Origin: Nocardia jiangxiensis NBRC 101359
Lineage (GTDB): Bacteria > Actinomycetota > Actinomycetes > Mycobacteriales > Mycobacteriaceae
Direction: 5' to 3'
Assembly: GCF_000308615.1 (NCBI RefSeq)
Contig: NZ_BAGB01000047.1
Location: 310,001-374,000, forward strand
DNA length: 64,000 bases
Shown here: positions 16,752-25,994 of the stretch, in pieces
How the letters are laid out: every line of letters starts with the position of its first letter
Numbering within the stretch: position 1 is the first letter of the stretch
Notes under the pieces: generated by a model
Database searches by the model: none
What the model saw: the letters and a program-made list of their open reading frames with translations, nothing else
Told to the model about the DNA's origin: nothing
Position numbers and translations under genes: made by a program

Positions 16752-17966
16752 TTACGTGACCGCGCCCGCGGACTTGAGTGCGATGATGCGGTCCCAGTCC
16801 AGGCCCAGATCCTGCAGCACCTCGTCGGTCTGCGCGGCGAACTCCGGTCCTGGCCGCAGCTGCGGCGGGGTCAGGTCGAATTGCACCGGACTCGAAACCA
16901 GGTGCAGCTCACCGGCTTCGCGAATGTACTCGTTGGCCCGCACCTGCGGATCCGCGAGCACCTGCAACGCGTCCTGCACCGGGGCCCACGGGCCGGACAG
17001 GGTGCCGAAGCGCTCGGTCCACTCCGCGAGCGTGCGCGTGCCGATCACCTCGCGCAGAATCTCCACGGCCGCAGGGGTATTGGCCGCGATCGAGGCCGCG
17101 TCGGCGAACCGCGGATCATCGGCCAGCTCCGGCCGGTCGATGTGGCGGCAGACGTCGGCCCAGAACTTGACCGGCTGCAACATCACCAGGGACAGATACC
17201 GGCCGTCCTTGGTGGCGTACAGCCCCGAGAGCGGGTTCGCCGGTGAGCCGTGCGCCCCGGTCGGCCCGGCGTGCAGCGGTTCGCCGACGTGCGCCGACAG
17301 GGCGATGGTGTGTCCCATCGACCACAGACCGCTGCTGAGCAGCGAGACGTCCACCACCGAGGTCTCCCCCGTGCGCTCGCGCTTGAACAACGCCGCGGCG
17401 ATGCCGCCGGCCAGGTTCGTCCCGGAGATGGTGTCCCCGAACGCCGGACCGGGCGGGCCGATCAACCCGTCCACATCGGGCGGGGTGATGGTCGCCGCGA
17501 CACTGCCGCGGCACCAGTAGGCGGTCATGTCGTAGCCGCCCTTGTCCGCCTCGGCGCCGCGCGGGCCCAGGCCGCTGCCGCGCGCGTAGACGATGGTCGG
17601 ATTCACCGCGCGGATGTCGTCCACATCGATGCCGAACTTGCGGCGGTGCTGCGGCAGGAAGCTGGTCAGGAACACATCGGCGGTCTTGGCCAGTTCGTGG
17701 ATCACCTCCCGCCCCTCGGGCACCGACATGTCCACGCCGATGCTGCGCTTACCCCGATTGGCATGCTCCACATTGGGATTCGGATCGCCCTCGACCTTGA
17801 ACTGCCCGATCTGCCGCAGTCCGCGCTGCGGATCACCGGTGACCGCGTGCTCGACCTTGATCACGTCCGCGCCCCAGTCGGACAGCACCGCGCCCGCCGA
17901 GGGCACGAAGCCGTACATGGCGACCTCGAGGACGCGAATCCCGGCCAGCGGCCCCGACCCGCTCAT
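16752..17966 (-). CDS. CaiB/BaiF family (class III) CoA-transferase
   Basis: The 404-residue protein has the family N-terminus LAGIRVLEVAMYGFVPSAGAVLSDWGADVIKVE and the expected catalytic aspartate at Asp146 (GGYDMTAYW). These enzymes move CoA between acyl donors and acceptors without ATP. The start overlaps the ALDH stop by four bases (ATGA). This suggests that the acid made by the dehydrogenase is converted directly to its CoA ester. The length is normal. Substrates cannot be assigned; a racemase of the same fold is less likely in this operon. Confidence 0.88.
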   Translation of the reverse strand: MSGSGPLAGIRVLEVAMYGFVPSAGAVLSDWGADVIKVEHAVTGDPQRGLRQIGQFKVEGDPNPNVEHANRGKRSIGVDMSVPEGREVIHELAKTADVFLTSFLPQHRRKFGIDVDDIRAVNPTIVYARGSGLGPRGAEADKGGYDMTAYWCRGSVAATITPPDVDGLIGPPGPAFGDTISGTNLAGGIAAALFKRERTGETSVVDVSLLSSGLWSMGHTIALSAHVGEPLHAGPTGAHGSPANPLSGLYATKDGRYLSLVMLQPVKFWADVCRHIDRPELADDPRFADAASIAANTPAAVEILREVIGTRTLAEWTERFGTLSGPWAPVQDALQVLADPQVRANEYIREAGELHLVSSPVQFDLTPPQLRPGPEFAAQTDEVLQDLGLDWDRIIALKSAGAVT

Positions 17967-19426
17967 GACGCCGCCGCGAAGGTCTTGATCTCCAGGAACT
18001 CCTCCATACCCGCAACTCCCATCTCGCGACCGATGCCGGACTGCTTGTACCCGCCGAAGGGCGCGTCGGCGCCGAAGTAATTGCCGCCGTTGATACTCAT
18101 GGTTCCGGTGCGAATGCGCCGCGCCACCGCGAGCGCACGTGCTTCGTCGGCGCTGAACACGCCGCCGGACAACCCGTAGATCGAATTGTTCGCGATGCGC
18201 ACCGCATCGTCGTCGTCCTCGTACGGGATCACCGCCAGGACCGGCCCGAAGACCTCCTCCTGCGCGATCTCACTGTCGGGATCGACCCCGGCCAGCAACG
18301 TGGGCTTGTAGAAGTAGCCCGGATCGACCTTCTCGCCGCCGGTGATCAGCTTCGCCCCGGCCTCGACCGCGCGCTGCACCAGACCGTCGACCTTTTCGCG
18401 CTGACGTTCGCTGATCAGCGGGCCCATGACGGTCTTGGGATCACCCGGATCGCCGTACTTCACCATGCCCATGAAGTTGGCCACCTGTTCCACGACCGCG
18501 TCGTGGTCCTTGCGCTGGACCAGCAGCCGAGAGGTCAGCGCGCAGCCCTGCCCGGCATGGCTGACGATGCTGAACGCCGCGAACATCGCGGCGGAGTTGT
18601 AGTCGGCGTCGTCCAGCACAATCGCCGCCGATTTGCCGCCGAGCTCGAGGAACACCTTCTTGAGCGTGCCCGCCGCGCCGGCCATGATCTTGCGTCCGAC
18701 GGGGGTCGAACCGGTGAAGGTGACCACGTCCACGTCCGGATGGGTGGTCATCCGCTCGCCCACCGAAACATCCGAGGAGGCAAGCACATTCACCACGCCC
18801 GCGGGAATATCGGTGTGCTGGGCGATGATCTCGCCCAGAGCCAGTGTCGCGAGCGGAGTGTCGGGCCCGCCCTTGAGCACCACCGTGCATCCGGCCGCGA
18901 GCGCGGGCGCGAGCTTGGCCAGGGCCAGCTGATGCGGGTAGTTGTAGGCCGCGATGGCGGAGACGACGCCCGCGGCCTCGCGCTCCACCCAGCGCCGATG
19001 CGGACGTCCGCGGAATTCGATCTCGCCGATGTCATCGCTGAAGGAGTACTTCGGCAGCAGATCCGCGTAATACCGGACGATCTCGAACGGAACCTCGAGC
19101 TGATTGGCGTGCGTGAGCTGGCGAGTCGCGCCGACCTCGGCGATGGTCAGCTCCCGCAGTTCCTCCACGTTGTCCCGCAACGCCTTGTAGAGCTGATCGA
19201 GGCAGCGTGCCCGGAAGGCGTGATCGGTGGCCCAGGTCGTGGTGTCGAACGCGCGCCGGGCCGCGACCACGGCCGCATCGGTCTCGGCGATACCGGCCTC
19301 GGGCGCGTAACCGTACACCTGCCCCGTCGCGGGGTTGAGCGAGGCGAGCGTGCGCTCGGTCTCGACCAATTGCCCATCGATGAGCAGCCGTCGGGTGACG
19401 CCCGCCTCCTGTTGTTGCGCTGACAT
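17963..19426 (-). CDS. Aldehyde dehydrogenase
   Basis: The 487-residue NAD(P)-dependent aldehyde dehydrogenase has the catalytic base Glu261 (LELGGKS) and the nucleophile Cys295 (GQGCAL). It also has the cofactor segment FTGSTPVGRKI and the terminal PFGGYKQSGIGREMG motif. It would oxidise an aldehyde, plausibly one produced by P450 or alcohol dehydrogenase steps in the divergent operon. It is the first gene of a four-gene minus-strand operon. Upstream, an ATTCTC/GAGAAT inverted repeat and the 17-bp box at 19446 lie 20 bases before the start. Confidence 0.95.
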   Translation of the reverse strand: MSAQQQEAGVTRRLLIDGQLVETERTLASLNPATGQVYGYAPEAGIAETDAAVVAARRAFDTTTWATDHAFRARCLDQLYKALRDNVEELRELTIAEVGATRQLTHANQLEVPFEIVRYYADLLPKYSFSDDIGEIEFRGRPHRRWVEREAAGVVSAIAAYNYPHQLALAKLAPALAAGCTVVLKGGPDTPLATLALGEIIAQHTDIPAGVVNVLASSDVSVGERMTTHPDVDVVTFTGSTPVGRKIMAGAAGTLKKVFLELGGKSAAIVLDDADYNSAAMFAAFSIVSHAGQGCALTSRLLVQRKDHDAVVEQVANFMGMVKYGDPGDPKTVMGPLISERQREKVDGLVQRAVEAGAKLITGGEKVDPGYFYKPTLLAGVDPDSEIAQEEVFGPVLAVIPYEDDDDAVRIANNSIYGLSGGVFSADEARALAVARRIRTGTMSINGGNYFGADAPFGGYKQSGIGREMGVAGMEEFLEIKTFAAAS

Positions 19427-19445
19427 CGCGTCTCCTAGCTGCGCG

Positions 19446-19484
19446 TGAAAATTGCATTCTCTTTAATGGAGAATGATACATTCT
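19446..19484. promoter_or_regulatory. Compound ATTCTC/GAGAAT control region between divergent operons
   Basis: On the minus strand AGAGAATGCAATTTTCA (19446-19462) matches 16 of 17 bases of the site at 53187. ATTCTC (19456-19461) pairs with GAGAAT (19469-19474), and AGAATgatacATTCT (19470-19484) is a second inverted repeat. TATCAT on the minus strand (19473-19478) is a plausible -10 for the ALDH operon. The site may also control the SDR operon on the plus strand. Confidence 0.6.
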
Positions 19485-19633
19485 TCTCCAGCGGACTGTA
19501 GCAACAATCGATGACCTGGCAAACACTCCAGCCCGGAACGCCCGGTCACCACTCGGTTCCGCCACCGCGGAAACCTTGCGCACCCGTTCAGCGCGAGAGT
19601 ACCGTTCTCAGCATTCGGAAGGGAGATTCTTTC

Positions 19634-20341
19634 GTGAAAACCGCCGTAGTCACCGGCGGCGCGTCCGGTATCGGTCTCGGCATCGCCGAGCGCCTGCGCG
19701 CCGACGGCCTGCACGTCGCCACCCTCGACCTGAACCCGGCCGCCGACGACGATTTCGCCTATCGAGCCGACGTCAGCGATCCCGACCAGATCACCGCCGC
19801 CCTGACCGACGTCCGCGAGAAGCTGGGCCCGGTGACGGTCCTGGTGAACGCGGCCGGCGTGGAGAAGTACCGGCGGTTCCAGAACCTCAGCTTCGAGGAA
19901 TGGAAACAGATCATCGACGTCAACCTGCACGGAGTGTTCCACACCGTGCAGGCGGTGCTGCCGGACATGATGTCCGCGAACTGGGGCCGGGTGGTGAACA
20001 TCTCCTCCTCGAGCACTCACTCCGGCCAACCGTTCATGTCGGCCTACGTCGCGGCCAAGTCCGGTCTCAACGGACTCACCAAATCCCTTGCGCTGGAACT
20101 GGGTCCGTACGGAATCACGGTCAACGCCGTCCCGCCGGGCTTCATCGACACCCCCATGCTGCGCCGCTCGGAGGAGAAGCGACTGCTGGGCGGCACCATC
20201 GAGGAACACATCCAGCGCACCCCCGTACGCCGTGTCGGCAAGCCCGCCGACATCGCCGCGGCCTGCTCGTTCCTGATCTCCGAGGACGCCGGATACATCA
20301 CCGGGCAGATCCTCGGGGTCAACGGCGGGCGCAACACCTGA
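19634..20341 (+). CDS. Classical SDR, 3-oxoacyl reductase or hydroxyacyl dehydrogenase type
   Basis: The 235-residue SDR has VTGGASGIG for NAD(P) binding, NAAGVEKY, a serine in NISSSSTHSG, the catalytic YVAAK and a terminal ITGQILGVNGG. The GTG start at 19634 is preferred because AAGGGA precedes it and the frame opens directly with the Rossmann strand. It heads a plus-strand operon with ferredoxin, P450 and a DUF35-thiolase fusion, and likely oxidises a hydroxyl made there. It does not show the insertion that marks mycofactocin-dependent SDRs. Confidence 0.88.
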   Translation: MKTAVVTGGASGIGLGIAERLRADGLHVATLDLNPAADDDFAYRADVSDPDQITAALTDVREKLGPVTVLVNAAGVEKYRRFQNLSFEEWKQIIDVNLHGVFHTVQAVLPDMMSANWGRVVNISSSSTHSGQPFMSAYVAAKSGLNGLTKSLALELGPYGITVNAVPPGFIDTPMLRRSEEKRLLGGTIEEHIQRTPVRRVGKPADIAAACSFLISEDAGYITGQILGVNGGRNT

Positions 20342-20413
20342 CCGCGAGCGAGCAGGCGCTGCCGACGGCTGTCTCGAGTGGTACGGCCACCACACTTGAA
20401 GGGAAGAAATATC

Positions 20414-20608
20414 GTGAAGGTTCATGTCGACGCCGATCGCTGCCAGGGGCACACCCTCTGCTCGATGATCGCCCCGAAGATGTTCGAACTCAGTGAGATC
20501 GACGGTCACTCCTCACCGGTGAGCGAGGACGTCCCGACCGATCAGGAGGAGAACGTGCGCGAGGCCGTGCGCTCCTGCCCCGAGCGCGCGATCGCGATCA
20601 CCGAGTAG
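20414..20608 (+). CDS. P450-type [3Fe-4S] ferredoxin
   Basis: The 64-residue acidic protein begins MKVHVDADRCQGHTLCSM and has the CxxHxxC arrangement (Cys10, His13, Cys16) with the last cysteine in SCPERAI. A histidine in place of the second cysteine is typical of the small [3Fe-4S] or hybrid ferredoxins that feed electrons to actinobacterial cytochromes P450. The GTG start follows GAAGGGAAG. The gene ends eight bases before the P450, its obvious redox partner. Confidence 0.93.
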   Translation: MKVHVDADRCQGHTLCSMIAPKMFELSEIDGHSSPVSEDVPTDQEENVREAVRSCPERAIAITE

Positions 20609-20616
20609 GAACCACC

Positions 20617-21969
20617 ATGAGCGTGGACAACGCTGCCGAGCGCAGACGGCCGGTCTTCCATTTCGACCGGCACACCCCGCACTACCGCGAGCAGTTCACC
20701 GCGATCACCGAGCAGATGCAGGACAGCTGCCCGATCGCCTGGACCGAGACCTACGGCGGACACTGGGTCGCCGCGGGCAATCGGGAAGTCTTCGAACTGG
20801 CCCGCTGCCCGTACACCTCCAACGATCACGACCCCGCGGGGGAACGTCGCGGCTACAAGGGGATCACGATCCCCACGCCCGAACGCGGAGTGGCCAGGCG
20901 CTCGGGAATCCTGGAGATGGACCCGCCCGAACAGTCCGAACTGCGTGCCGCGCTCAACCCCTACCTGTCCCCCGCCGCGGTGCAACGCTGGATTCCGTTG
21001 GCGGACGAGGTGATCCGCGCCAGTATCGACGAGAAGATCGAATCGGGACGGATCGACTTCGTCGACGATCTGGCCAATATCGTTCCCGCGGTGCTCACCC
21101 TGGCGATGATGGGCATCCCGCTGGACAACTGGACCATCTACAACGAACCGGCGCACGCCTCGGTCTACACCCCGCCCGATTCCCCGGACAACGCGCGGGT
21201 CGGCGAGATGAACCAGGCCATGGGCATGGATCTGCTCACCAATTACCTTCAGATCAAGCAGAATCCGCGCCCCGGGCTGATCGATGCGGTGGCCCGGTCC
21301 ACCCTGTCCGGCGAGCCGATCTCCGATATGGACGCCATCGGCATGCTCGCGCTGATCATCGGCGGCGGTTTCGACACCACCACCGCACTCACCGCGCACT
21401 CGCTGGAGTGGTTGTCCGAGCATCCCGATCAACGCGAATTGCTCAGCCGCGAGCGGGATCTCATGCTCGACTCGGCAACCGAGGAATTCCTGCGCTACTT
21501 CACCCCCGCACCCGGCGACGGCCGCACCATCGCGCAGGACTGCGAGGTGGCGGGTAAGCAATTCGTCGAGGGCGAGCGGCTGTGGCTGTCCTGGGCGATG
21601 GCCAACCGCGATCCCCGGGTGTTCCACAATCCGCACGAGGTCGATCTCGAGCGGCGGGGCAACCGGCACTACAGCTTCGGGCTGGGCGTGCACCGCTGCA
21701 TCGGATCGAATATGGCGCGCATGGTGTTCAAGCGGATGCTGCTGGCGGTCCTGGACCGGATGCCGGACTTCCGGTGCGACGCCGAGGGCACGATGCACTA
21801 CGACACCATCGGCGTCATCCAGGGCATGCGGCATCTGCCCGCGACGTTCACCCCGGGGCAGCGCCTGGGCGCGGGACTCGACGAGACCCTGGTCGCGTTG
21901 CAGCGCCTCTGCGACGAGCAGCGCCTGGCCGAACCGGTCACGACTCGTAAGCCCCGCCCGCAGAACTGA
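20617..21969 (+). CDS. Cytochrome P450
   Basis: The 450-residue soluble P450 has its heme loop FGLGVHRCIG with Cys361 as thiolate ligand, the I-helix GGGFDTTT (249-256) and the K-helix EFLR (290-293). It would hydroxylate a hydrophobic substrate with electrons from the ferredoxin encoded just upstream. The family number cannot be read by eye. The C-terminal 30 residues extend a little beyond most family members. The SDR, ferredoxin and P450 order suggests hydroxylation followed by oxidation of the new alcohol. Confidence 0.95.
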   Translation: MSVDNAAERRRPVFHFDRHTPHYREQFTAITEQMQDSCPIAWTETYGGHWVAAGNREVFELARCPYTSNDHDPAGERRGYKGITIPTPERGVARRSGILEMDPPEQSELRAALNPYLSPAAVQRWIPLADEVIRASIDEKIESGRIDFVDDLANIVPAVLTLAMMGIPLDNWTIYNEPAHASVYTPPDSPDNARVGEMNQAMGMDLLTNYLQIKQNPRPGLIDAVARSTLSGEPISDMDAIGMLALIIGGGFDTTTALTAHSLEWLSEHPDQRELLSRERDLMLDSATEEFLRYFTPAPGDGRTIAQDCEVAGKQFVEGERLWLSWAMANRDPRVFHNPHEVDLERRGNRHYSFGLGVHRCIGSNMARMVFKRMLLAVLDRMPDFRCDAEGTMHYDTIGVIQGMRHLPATFTPGQRLGAGLDETLVALQRLCDEQRLAEPVTTRKPRPQN

Positions 21970-22038
21970 TCGGGCACACCCGCACGCACGGCGAATCACG
22001 ACGCAGCACAACGCAGCACGGCAAGGTAAGGAGGCGAG

Positions 22039-23700
22039 ATGGCCGAGGAATCGGGACGACCGCTACCGTTGCTCACCCTGGAGAACGAGTTCTTCTGGAC
22101 CTCCGGGGAAGACGGCAACCTGCGGATACAGGAGTGCGAATCCTGTGCGGCACTGATTCATCCGCCGCAGCCGATCTGCCGGTACTGCCGCAGTCGTGCG
22201 CTGGGCGTGCGGGTGGTGTCCGGATTCGGCACGCTGTCGAGCTTCACCGTCAACGAGCGGTTCAGCCTGCCGGGCATGCCCGCGCCCTACGTCATCGCGC
22301 AGGTCGCGCTCGAGGACGATCCGCGAGTTCGGCTGACCACCAACATCATCGACGCCGATCCCGACTCGCTGACGCTGGGCATGCGGGTCGAGGTCACCTT
22401 CCTGGCCGACGGCGACGTCTGGCTGCCGGTGTTCCGGCCGGTGGCGCCCCGGTCCGAGCCCGCGCCGCTGCCGCAGGAGGAGATCGACCCGGCGCGATTC
22501 GGCGAATACGTGCGGCCGATGGTCCGGACCGAGAAGTTCGAGGACAAGGTCGCGCTCACCGGAATCGGCATGTCGCAGATCGGGCGGCGGCTGATGCGGC
22601 CGCCGCTCGAGCTGACCATCGACGCCTGCGAGCAGGCGGTCGCCGATGCGGGCCTGACCATGGCCGATATCGACGGTCTGTCGACCTATCCCGGCGGCGG
22701 CAATCTCGGCGGGTTCGCCGAGGGCGGGGTCACCGCACTCGAAGCGGCCCTCGGGCTGCGGCCGACCTGGCACAACGGCGGCATCGAGACGTTCGGGCCC
22801 GGCGGTTCGGTGATCGCGGCGATGCTCGCGGTCGCCGGTGGCCTGGCCCGGCACGTGCTGTGCTTCCGCACCGTGTGGGAGGCCACGTTCAACGAACGCA
22901 TGCGCGCGGGCAAGGTTCCCGCGCCCGGCGGCGGACGCACCACGAGCTGGCAGATGCCCTTCGGCGCGTCCTCGGCCGCGCACACCCTCGCGCAGAACGC
23001 GCAGCGGCACTTCCACCGCTACGGCACCACGCGCGAAACGCTCGGCTGGATCGCGCTGAATCAACGGGCCAACGCGGAGCTGAATCCCAGTGCGGTGTAC
23101 CGGGATCCGATGACCATGGCGGACTATCTCGCCGCGCGGACCATCACGACTCCGTTCGGCCTGTACGACTGCGACGTGCCGTGCGACGGCGCGGTCGCGG
23201 TCATCGTCTCCGCGGTCGACGCCGCGCGTGACCTGCCCGTCGAACCGGTCCTCGTGGAGGCGGTCGGCACGCAGATCATCGAGCGCATCGAGTGGGATCA
23301 GAGCACGCTGACCCACGAGCCGCAGTCGATGGGGCCCGCGGCGCATCTGTGGAGCCGCACCTCGCTGCGTCCCACCGACGTCGACGTGGCCGAGCTCTAC
23401 GACGGGTTCAGCTTCAACTGCCTGTCCTGGATCGAGTCGCTGGGGTTCTGCGGAATCGGCGAGGCCAAGGACTTCCTGGACGGCGGCAAGAACATCGCCC
23501 GAGACGGATTACTGCCACTCAATACCCACGGCGGCCAGCTCTCGCACGGCCGCACGCATGGCATGGGCCTGCTGCACGAGGCTATCGTGCAGTTGCGCGG
23601 CGCGGGCGAGGCCCGTCAGGTCACCGACGCCCACGTCGCGGTCGTCTCCAGCGGCGGCCTGACCCCGGGCGGGGCGTTGCTGCTGCGTAGCGACACCTGA
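22039..23700 (+). CDS. DUF35 OB-fold fused to an SCP2-thiolase-like domain (Ltp2-type aldolase candidate)
   Basis: The 553-residue fusion has an N-terminal DUF35 module (1-150) with a zinc ribbon at Cys33, Cys36, Cys47 and Cys50. A thiolase-fold domain follows (about 170-553). At the position where thiolases carry the nucleophilic cysteine, the sequence reads GIETFGPGGSVIAAM, with no cysteine. VAELYDGFSFNC and FGLYDCDVPCDG offer tyrosines, as in Ltp2. Ltp2 with a ChsH2 DUF35 partner is a retro-aldolase in steroid side-chain degradation. I infer an aldolase rather than a thiolase here. The gene follows the P450 in the same operon. Confidence 0.82.
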   Translation: MAEESGRPLPLLTLENEFFWTSGEDGNLRIQECESCAALIHPPQPICRYCRSRALGVRVVSGFGTLSSFTVNERFSLPGMPAPYVIAQVALEDDPRVRLTTNIIDADPDSLTLGMRVEVTFLADGDVWLPVFRPVAPRSEPAPLPQEEIDPARFGEYVRPMVRTEKFEDKVALTGIGMSQIGRRLMRPPLELTIDACEQAVADAGLTMADIDGLSTYPGGGNLGGFAEGGVTALEAALGLRPTWHNGGIETFGPGGSVIAAMLAVAGGLARHVLCFRTVWEATFNERMRAGKVPAPGGGRTTSWQMPFGASSAAHTLAQNAQRHFHRYGTTRETLGWIALNQRANAELNPSAVYRDPMTMADYLAARTITTPFGLYDCDVPCDGAVAVIVSAVDAARDLPVEPVLVEAVGTQIIERIEWDQSTLTHEPQSMGPAAHLWSRTSLRPTDVDVAELYDGFSFNCLSWIESLGFCGIGEAKDFLDGGKNIARDGLLPLNTHGGQLSHGRTHGMGLLHEAIVQLRGAGEARQVTDAHVAVVSSGGLTPGGALLLRSDT

Positions 23701-23727
23701 TCGGCCGGAGTTATCGGAGGAGTTGTC

Positions 23728-24243
23728 ATGAGCGTGACCGATGTCGCGTTACTGCTGGTACGAATCGTGTTGGGCGGCACCATGATCGCGCACGGCGTCA
23801 ACCACTGGGTGGGCGGCGGGAAGATCGCCGGAACCGCCGGGTGGTTCGGCGGCCTCGGGCTGCGCCAGCCGATCCTGCAGGCATGGCTGAGCGTGCTGAC
23901 CGAGATCGCGGCCGGAGCGCTGCTGATCCTCGGCCTGCTGACCTCGTTCGCGGCTGCGGCGGTGATCTCGGTGATGCTGGTCGCCGGACTGCTGGCGCAT
24001 CGCACCAACGGGTTCTTCGTCTTCAAAGAGGGCTATGAATACGTACTCGTGCTGGGCGTCGTAGCGCTGGCGCTGGGCATCCTCGGACCGGGCTGGCTGT
24101 CGCTGGACCACGCGGGCGGTATCGCCATCACCGGCTGGGCGGGCGGCGGCGTCGCCCTGATCCTCGGGGTGGTCGCGACCGGCGGACTACTGGCCACGTT
24201 CTACCGGCCCCAGCCCGCGCCCGAGGCCGCGCCGCAGAACTAG
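23728..24243 (+). CDS. DoxX-family membrane protein
   Basis: The 171-residue protein has four hydrophobic helices and the DoxX start LLVRIVLGGTMIAHGVNHW. The C-terminal tail is proline- and alanine-rich. DoxX proteins lie in the cytoplasmic membrane; some are linked to quinone or thiol redox balance, but most have no proven function. A GGAGGAG ribosome-binding site precedes the ATG. Its position inside a P450 operon suggests a supporting redox or transport role, which is only an inference. Confidence 0.85.
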   Translation: MSVTDVALLLVRIVLGGTMIAHGVNHWVGGGKIAGTAGWFGGLGLRQPILQAWLSVLTEIAAGALLILGLLTSFAAAAVISVMLVAGLLAHRTNGFFVFKEGYEYVLVLGVVALALGILGPGWLSLDHAGGIAITGWAGGGVALILGVVATGGLLATFYRPQPAPEAAPQN

Positions 24244-24305
24244 ACATCATCGCCGCGTCACCGAACAGCGGTGCGCGGGAGCATTTTTCGATAGGGAGGC
24301 ACCGC

Positions 24306-25121
24306 ATGCGGGTCGGATTCATCGGACTGGGCAGTCAGGGCGGCCCGATGGCCCGCCGGATCGTCGAGGAGGGTTTCGAGACGACGCTCTGGGCACGCCG
24401 TCCGGCGTCGCTGGAGCCGTACGCCGACACCGCCGCGAAGTCCGCGGCCACCCCGGCGGAACTGGCCGCGGCCAGTGATCTGGTGTGCCTGTGCGTGGTC
24501 GGTGACGACGACGTGCGGCAGGTGCTCGAGGGCGAACAGGGCGTGCTGGCCGGATTGCAGCCCGGCGGCATCGTCGCCATCCACAGCACCGTGCACCCCG
24601 ACACCTGCCGCGAACTGGCCGAGAAGGCTGCCGCACAGGGTGTCTCACTCATCGATGCGCCGGTCAGCGGCGGCGGTATGGCCGCGCAGGCGCGGCGGCT
24701 GCTGGTGATGATCGGCGGCGACGACGATGCGGTCGAACGGGCCCGACCGGTCCTCGCGAGCTACGCCGACCCGATCGTGCACCTGGGCGGCGTCGGCTCC
24801 GGGCAGACCACCAAACTGCTCAACAACCTGCTGTTCACCGCGAACCTCGCCACCGCCAAGAGCGCCCTGGACCTCGGGAACGAGCTCGGGGTCGACGCGG
24901 CGCGCCTGGGTGAGGTGATCACGCACGGCACCGCGAACAGTTTCGCGCTCGGCCGGATCACCGGCGGCGGCACGCTGGAAGTGCTCGCCGCGCACGCGGC
25001 CACTCTGCTGCGCAAGGATGTCGGCCTGATCGCGGGCCTGGCCTCGGACGCCGACATCGAGCCCGGCATCGTGCTCACCGCGGCCGATGCGACGCTCGCG
25101 ATGATGCAGCACCCGCGCTGA
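24306..25121 (+). CDS. 3-Hydroxyisobutyrate dehydrogenase-family NAD(P) oxidoreductase, copy 1
   Basis: The 271-residue beta-hydroxyacid dehydrogenase has the Rossmann start MRVGFIGLGSQGGPMARR, the substrate motif LIDAPVSGGGMAAQA and the catalytic lysine in GSGQTTKLLNN. The family oxidises 3-hydroxy acids or reduces semialdehydes. It is followed after 28 bases by a paralogue of the same length and motif order, so the pair probably arose by duplication. The two may act on different intermediates or form a heteromer. Confidence 0.9.
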   Translation: MRVGFIGLGSQGGPMARRIVEEGFETTLWARRPASLEPYADTAAKSAATPAELAAASDLVCLCVVGDDDVRQVLEGEQGVLAGLQPGGIVAIHSTVHPDTCRELAEKAAAQGVSLIDAPVSGGGMAAQARRLLVMIGGDDDAVERARPVLASYADPIVHLGGVGSGQTTKLLNNLLFTANLATAKSALDLGNELGVDAARLGEVITHGTANSFALGRITGGGTLEVLAAHAATLLRKDVGLIAGLASDADIEPGIVLTAADATLAMMQHPR

Positions 25122-25149
25122 ATTCAATTGCCGGACAGGGGTACACGCG

Positions 25150-25959
25150 ATGCGAATCGGATTCGTCGGTGCGGGCCGGATGGGCAGGCCCATGATCCAG
25201 CGGTTGGTGGCGGCCGGACACGAGGTGAGTGCGCTGGGCCGCAACGCCGATGCGCGCCGGGCCATCACCGAACTGGGCGCGCAGGCGGTGCCCTTCCCCG
25301 CGGCCACCGGAACCCGGGCGGACGCGGTGATCATCTGCGTGTTCACCGACGAGCAGGTGCGGGCGGTCTGCCTGGACACGCCACTGCTCGAGACCATGCC
25401 GCCCGGCTCGGTGCTGGCCGTGCACACCACCGGCAGCCCGCGCACCGTGGAAGCCGTTGCCGCGGTGGCGGATTCCCATGACATCGAGGTGCTCGACGTA
25501 CCCGTCAGCGGCGGGCCGCACGATATCGCCGCCGGGCAGCTCACCCTGTTCGGCGGCGGGGACGCCGCGGCGCTGGAGCGGATCCGGCCCGCGCTGGAGT
25601 CCTACGGGGATCCGATCCTGCACCTGGGCCCGCTGGGTTCGGGGCAGCGGGTCAAGCTGGTCAACAATGTGCTGTTCGCCGCGCAGATCGGCCTGGTGGC
25701 CGAATCGGTCCGGCTGGCAACACAACTCGGCGTCGAGGAGTCCGCGCTGTTGTCGGCTCTGCCGCATGCCAGCAGCGCCGGACGCGCGCTGGGCAGTGTC
25801 GCGGCCAAGGGGTCGGTGGCGGCGTTCGCCGAATCGGTGGGCGAATTCCTGCGCAAGGACGTGTCGGTAGCTCGCAACCTCGCCGCCGAACTGAATGCGG
25901 ACCTGGGCCCGCTCGCCACCGCCATCGATGCCGCCGACCATCGGAATCCCGGCGATTAG
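25150..25959 (+). CDS. 3-Hydroxyisobutyrate dehydrogenase-family NAD(P) oxidoreductase, copy 2
   Basis: This 269-residue paralogue of the preceding gene has MRIGFVGAGRMGRPMIQR, VLDVPVSGGPHDIAAGQ and the catalytic lysine in GSGQRVKLVNN. Compared with copy 1, the substrate loop has PHD in place of GMA, hinting at a different substrate. It is the last metabolic gene of the plus-strand operon beginning at 19634. The following kinase gene starts 35 bases later. Confidence 0.9.
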   Translation: MRIGFVGAGRMGRPMIQRLVAAGHEVSALGRNADARRAITELGAQAVPFPAATGTRADAVIICVFTDEQVRAVCLDTPLLETMPPGSVLAVHTTGSPRTVEAVAAVADSHDIEVLDVPVSGGPHDIAAGQLTLFGGGDAAALERIRPALESYGDPILHLGPLGSGQRVKLVNNVLFAAQIGLVAESVRLATQLGVEESALLSALPHASSAGRALGSVAAKGSVAAFAESVGEFLRKDVSVARNLAAELNADLGPLATAIDAADHRNPGD

Positions 25960-25994
25960 CTGCGAATTCTCTCCGCGAGAGCTGATTACTTTTT

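Noticed and set aside
14258..23700. A polyketide or other natural-product cluster, suggested by thiolase, DUF35, P450 and CoA-ligase genes
   Set aside because: There is no ketosynthase with acyl carrier protein, no synthase modules and no peptide synthetase; the mix with acyl-CoA dehydrogenases and CoA-transferases fits degradation.
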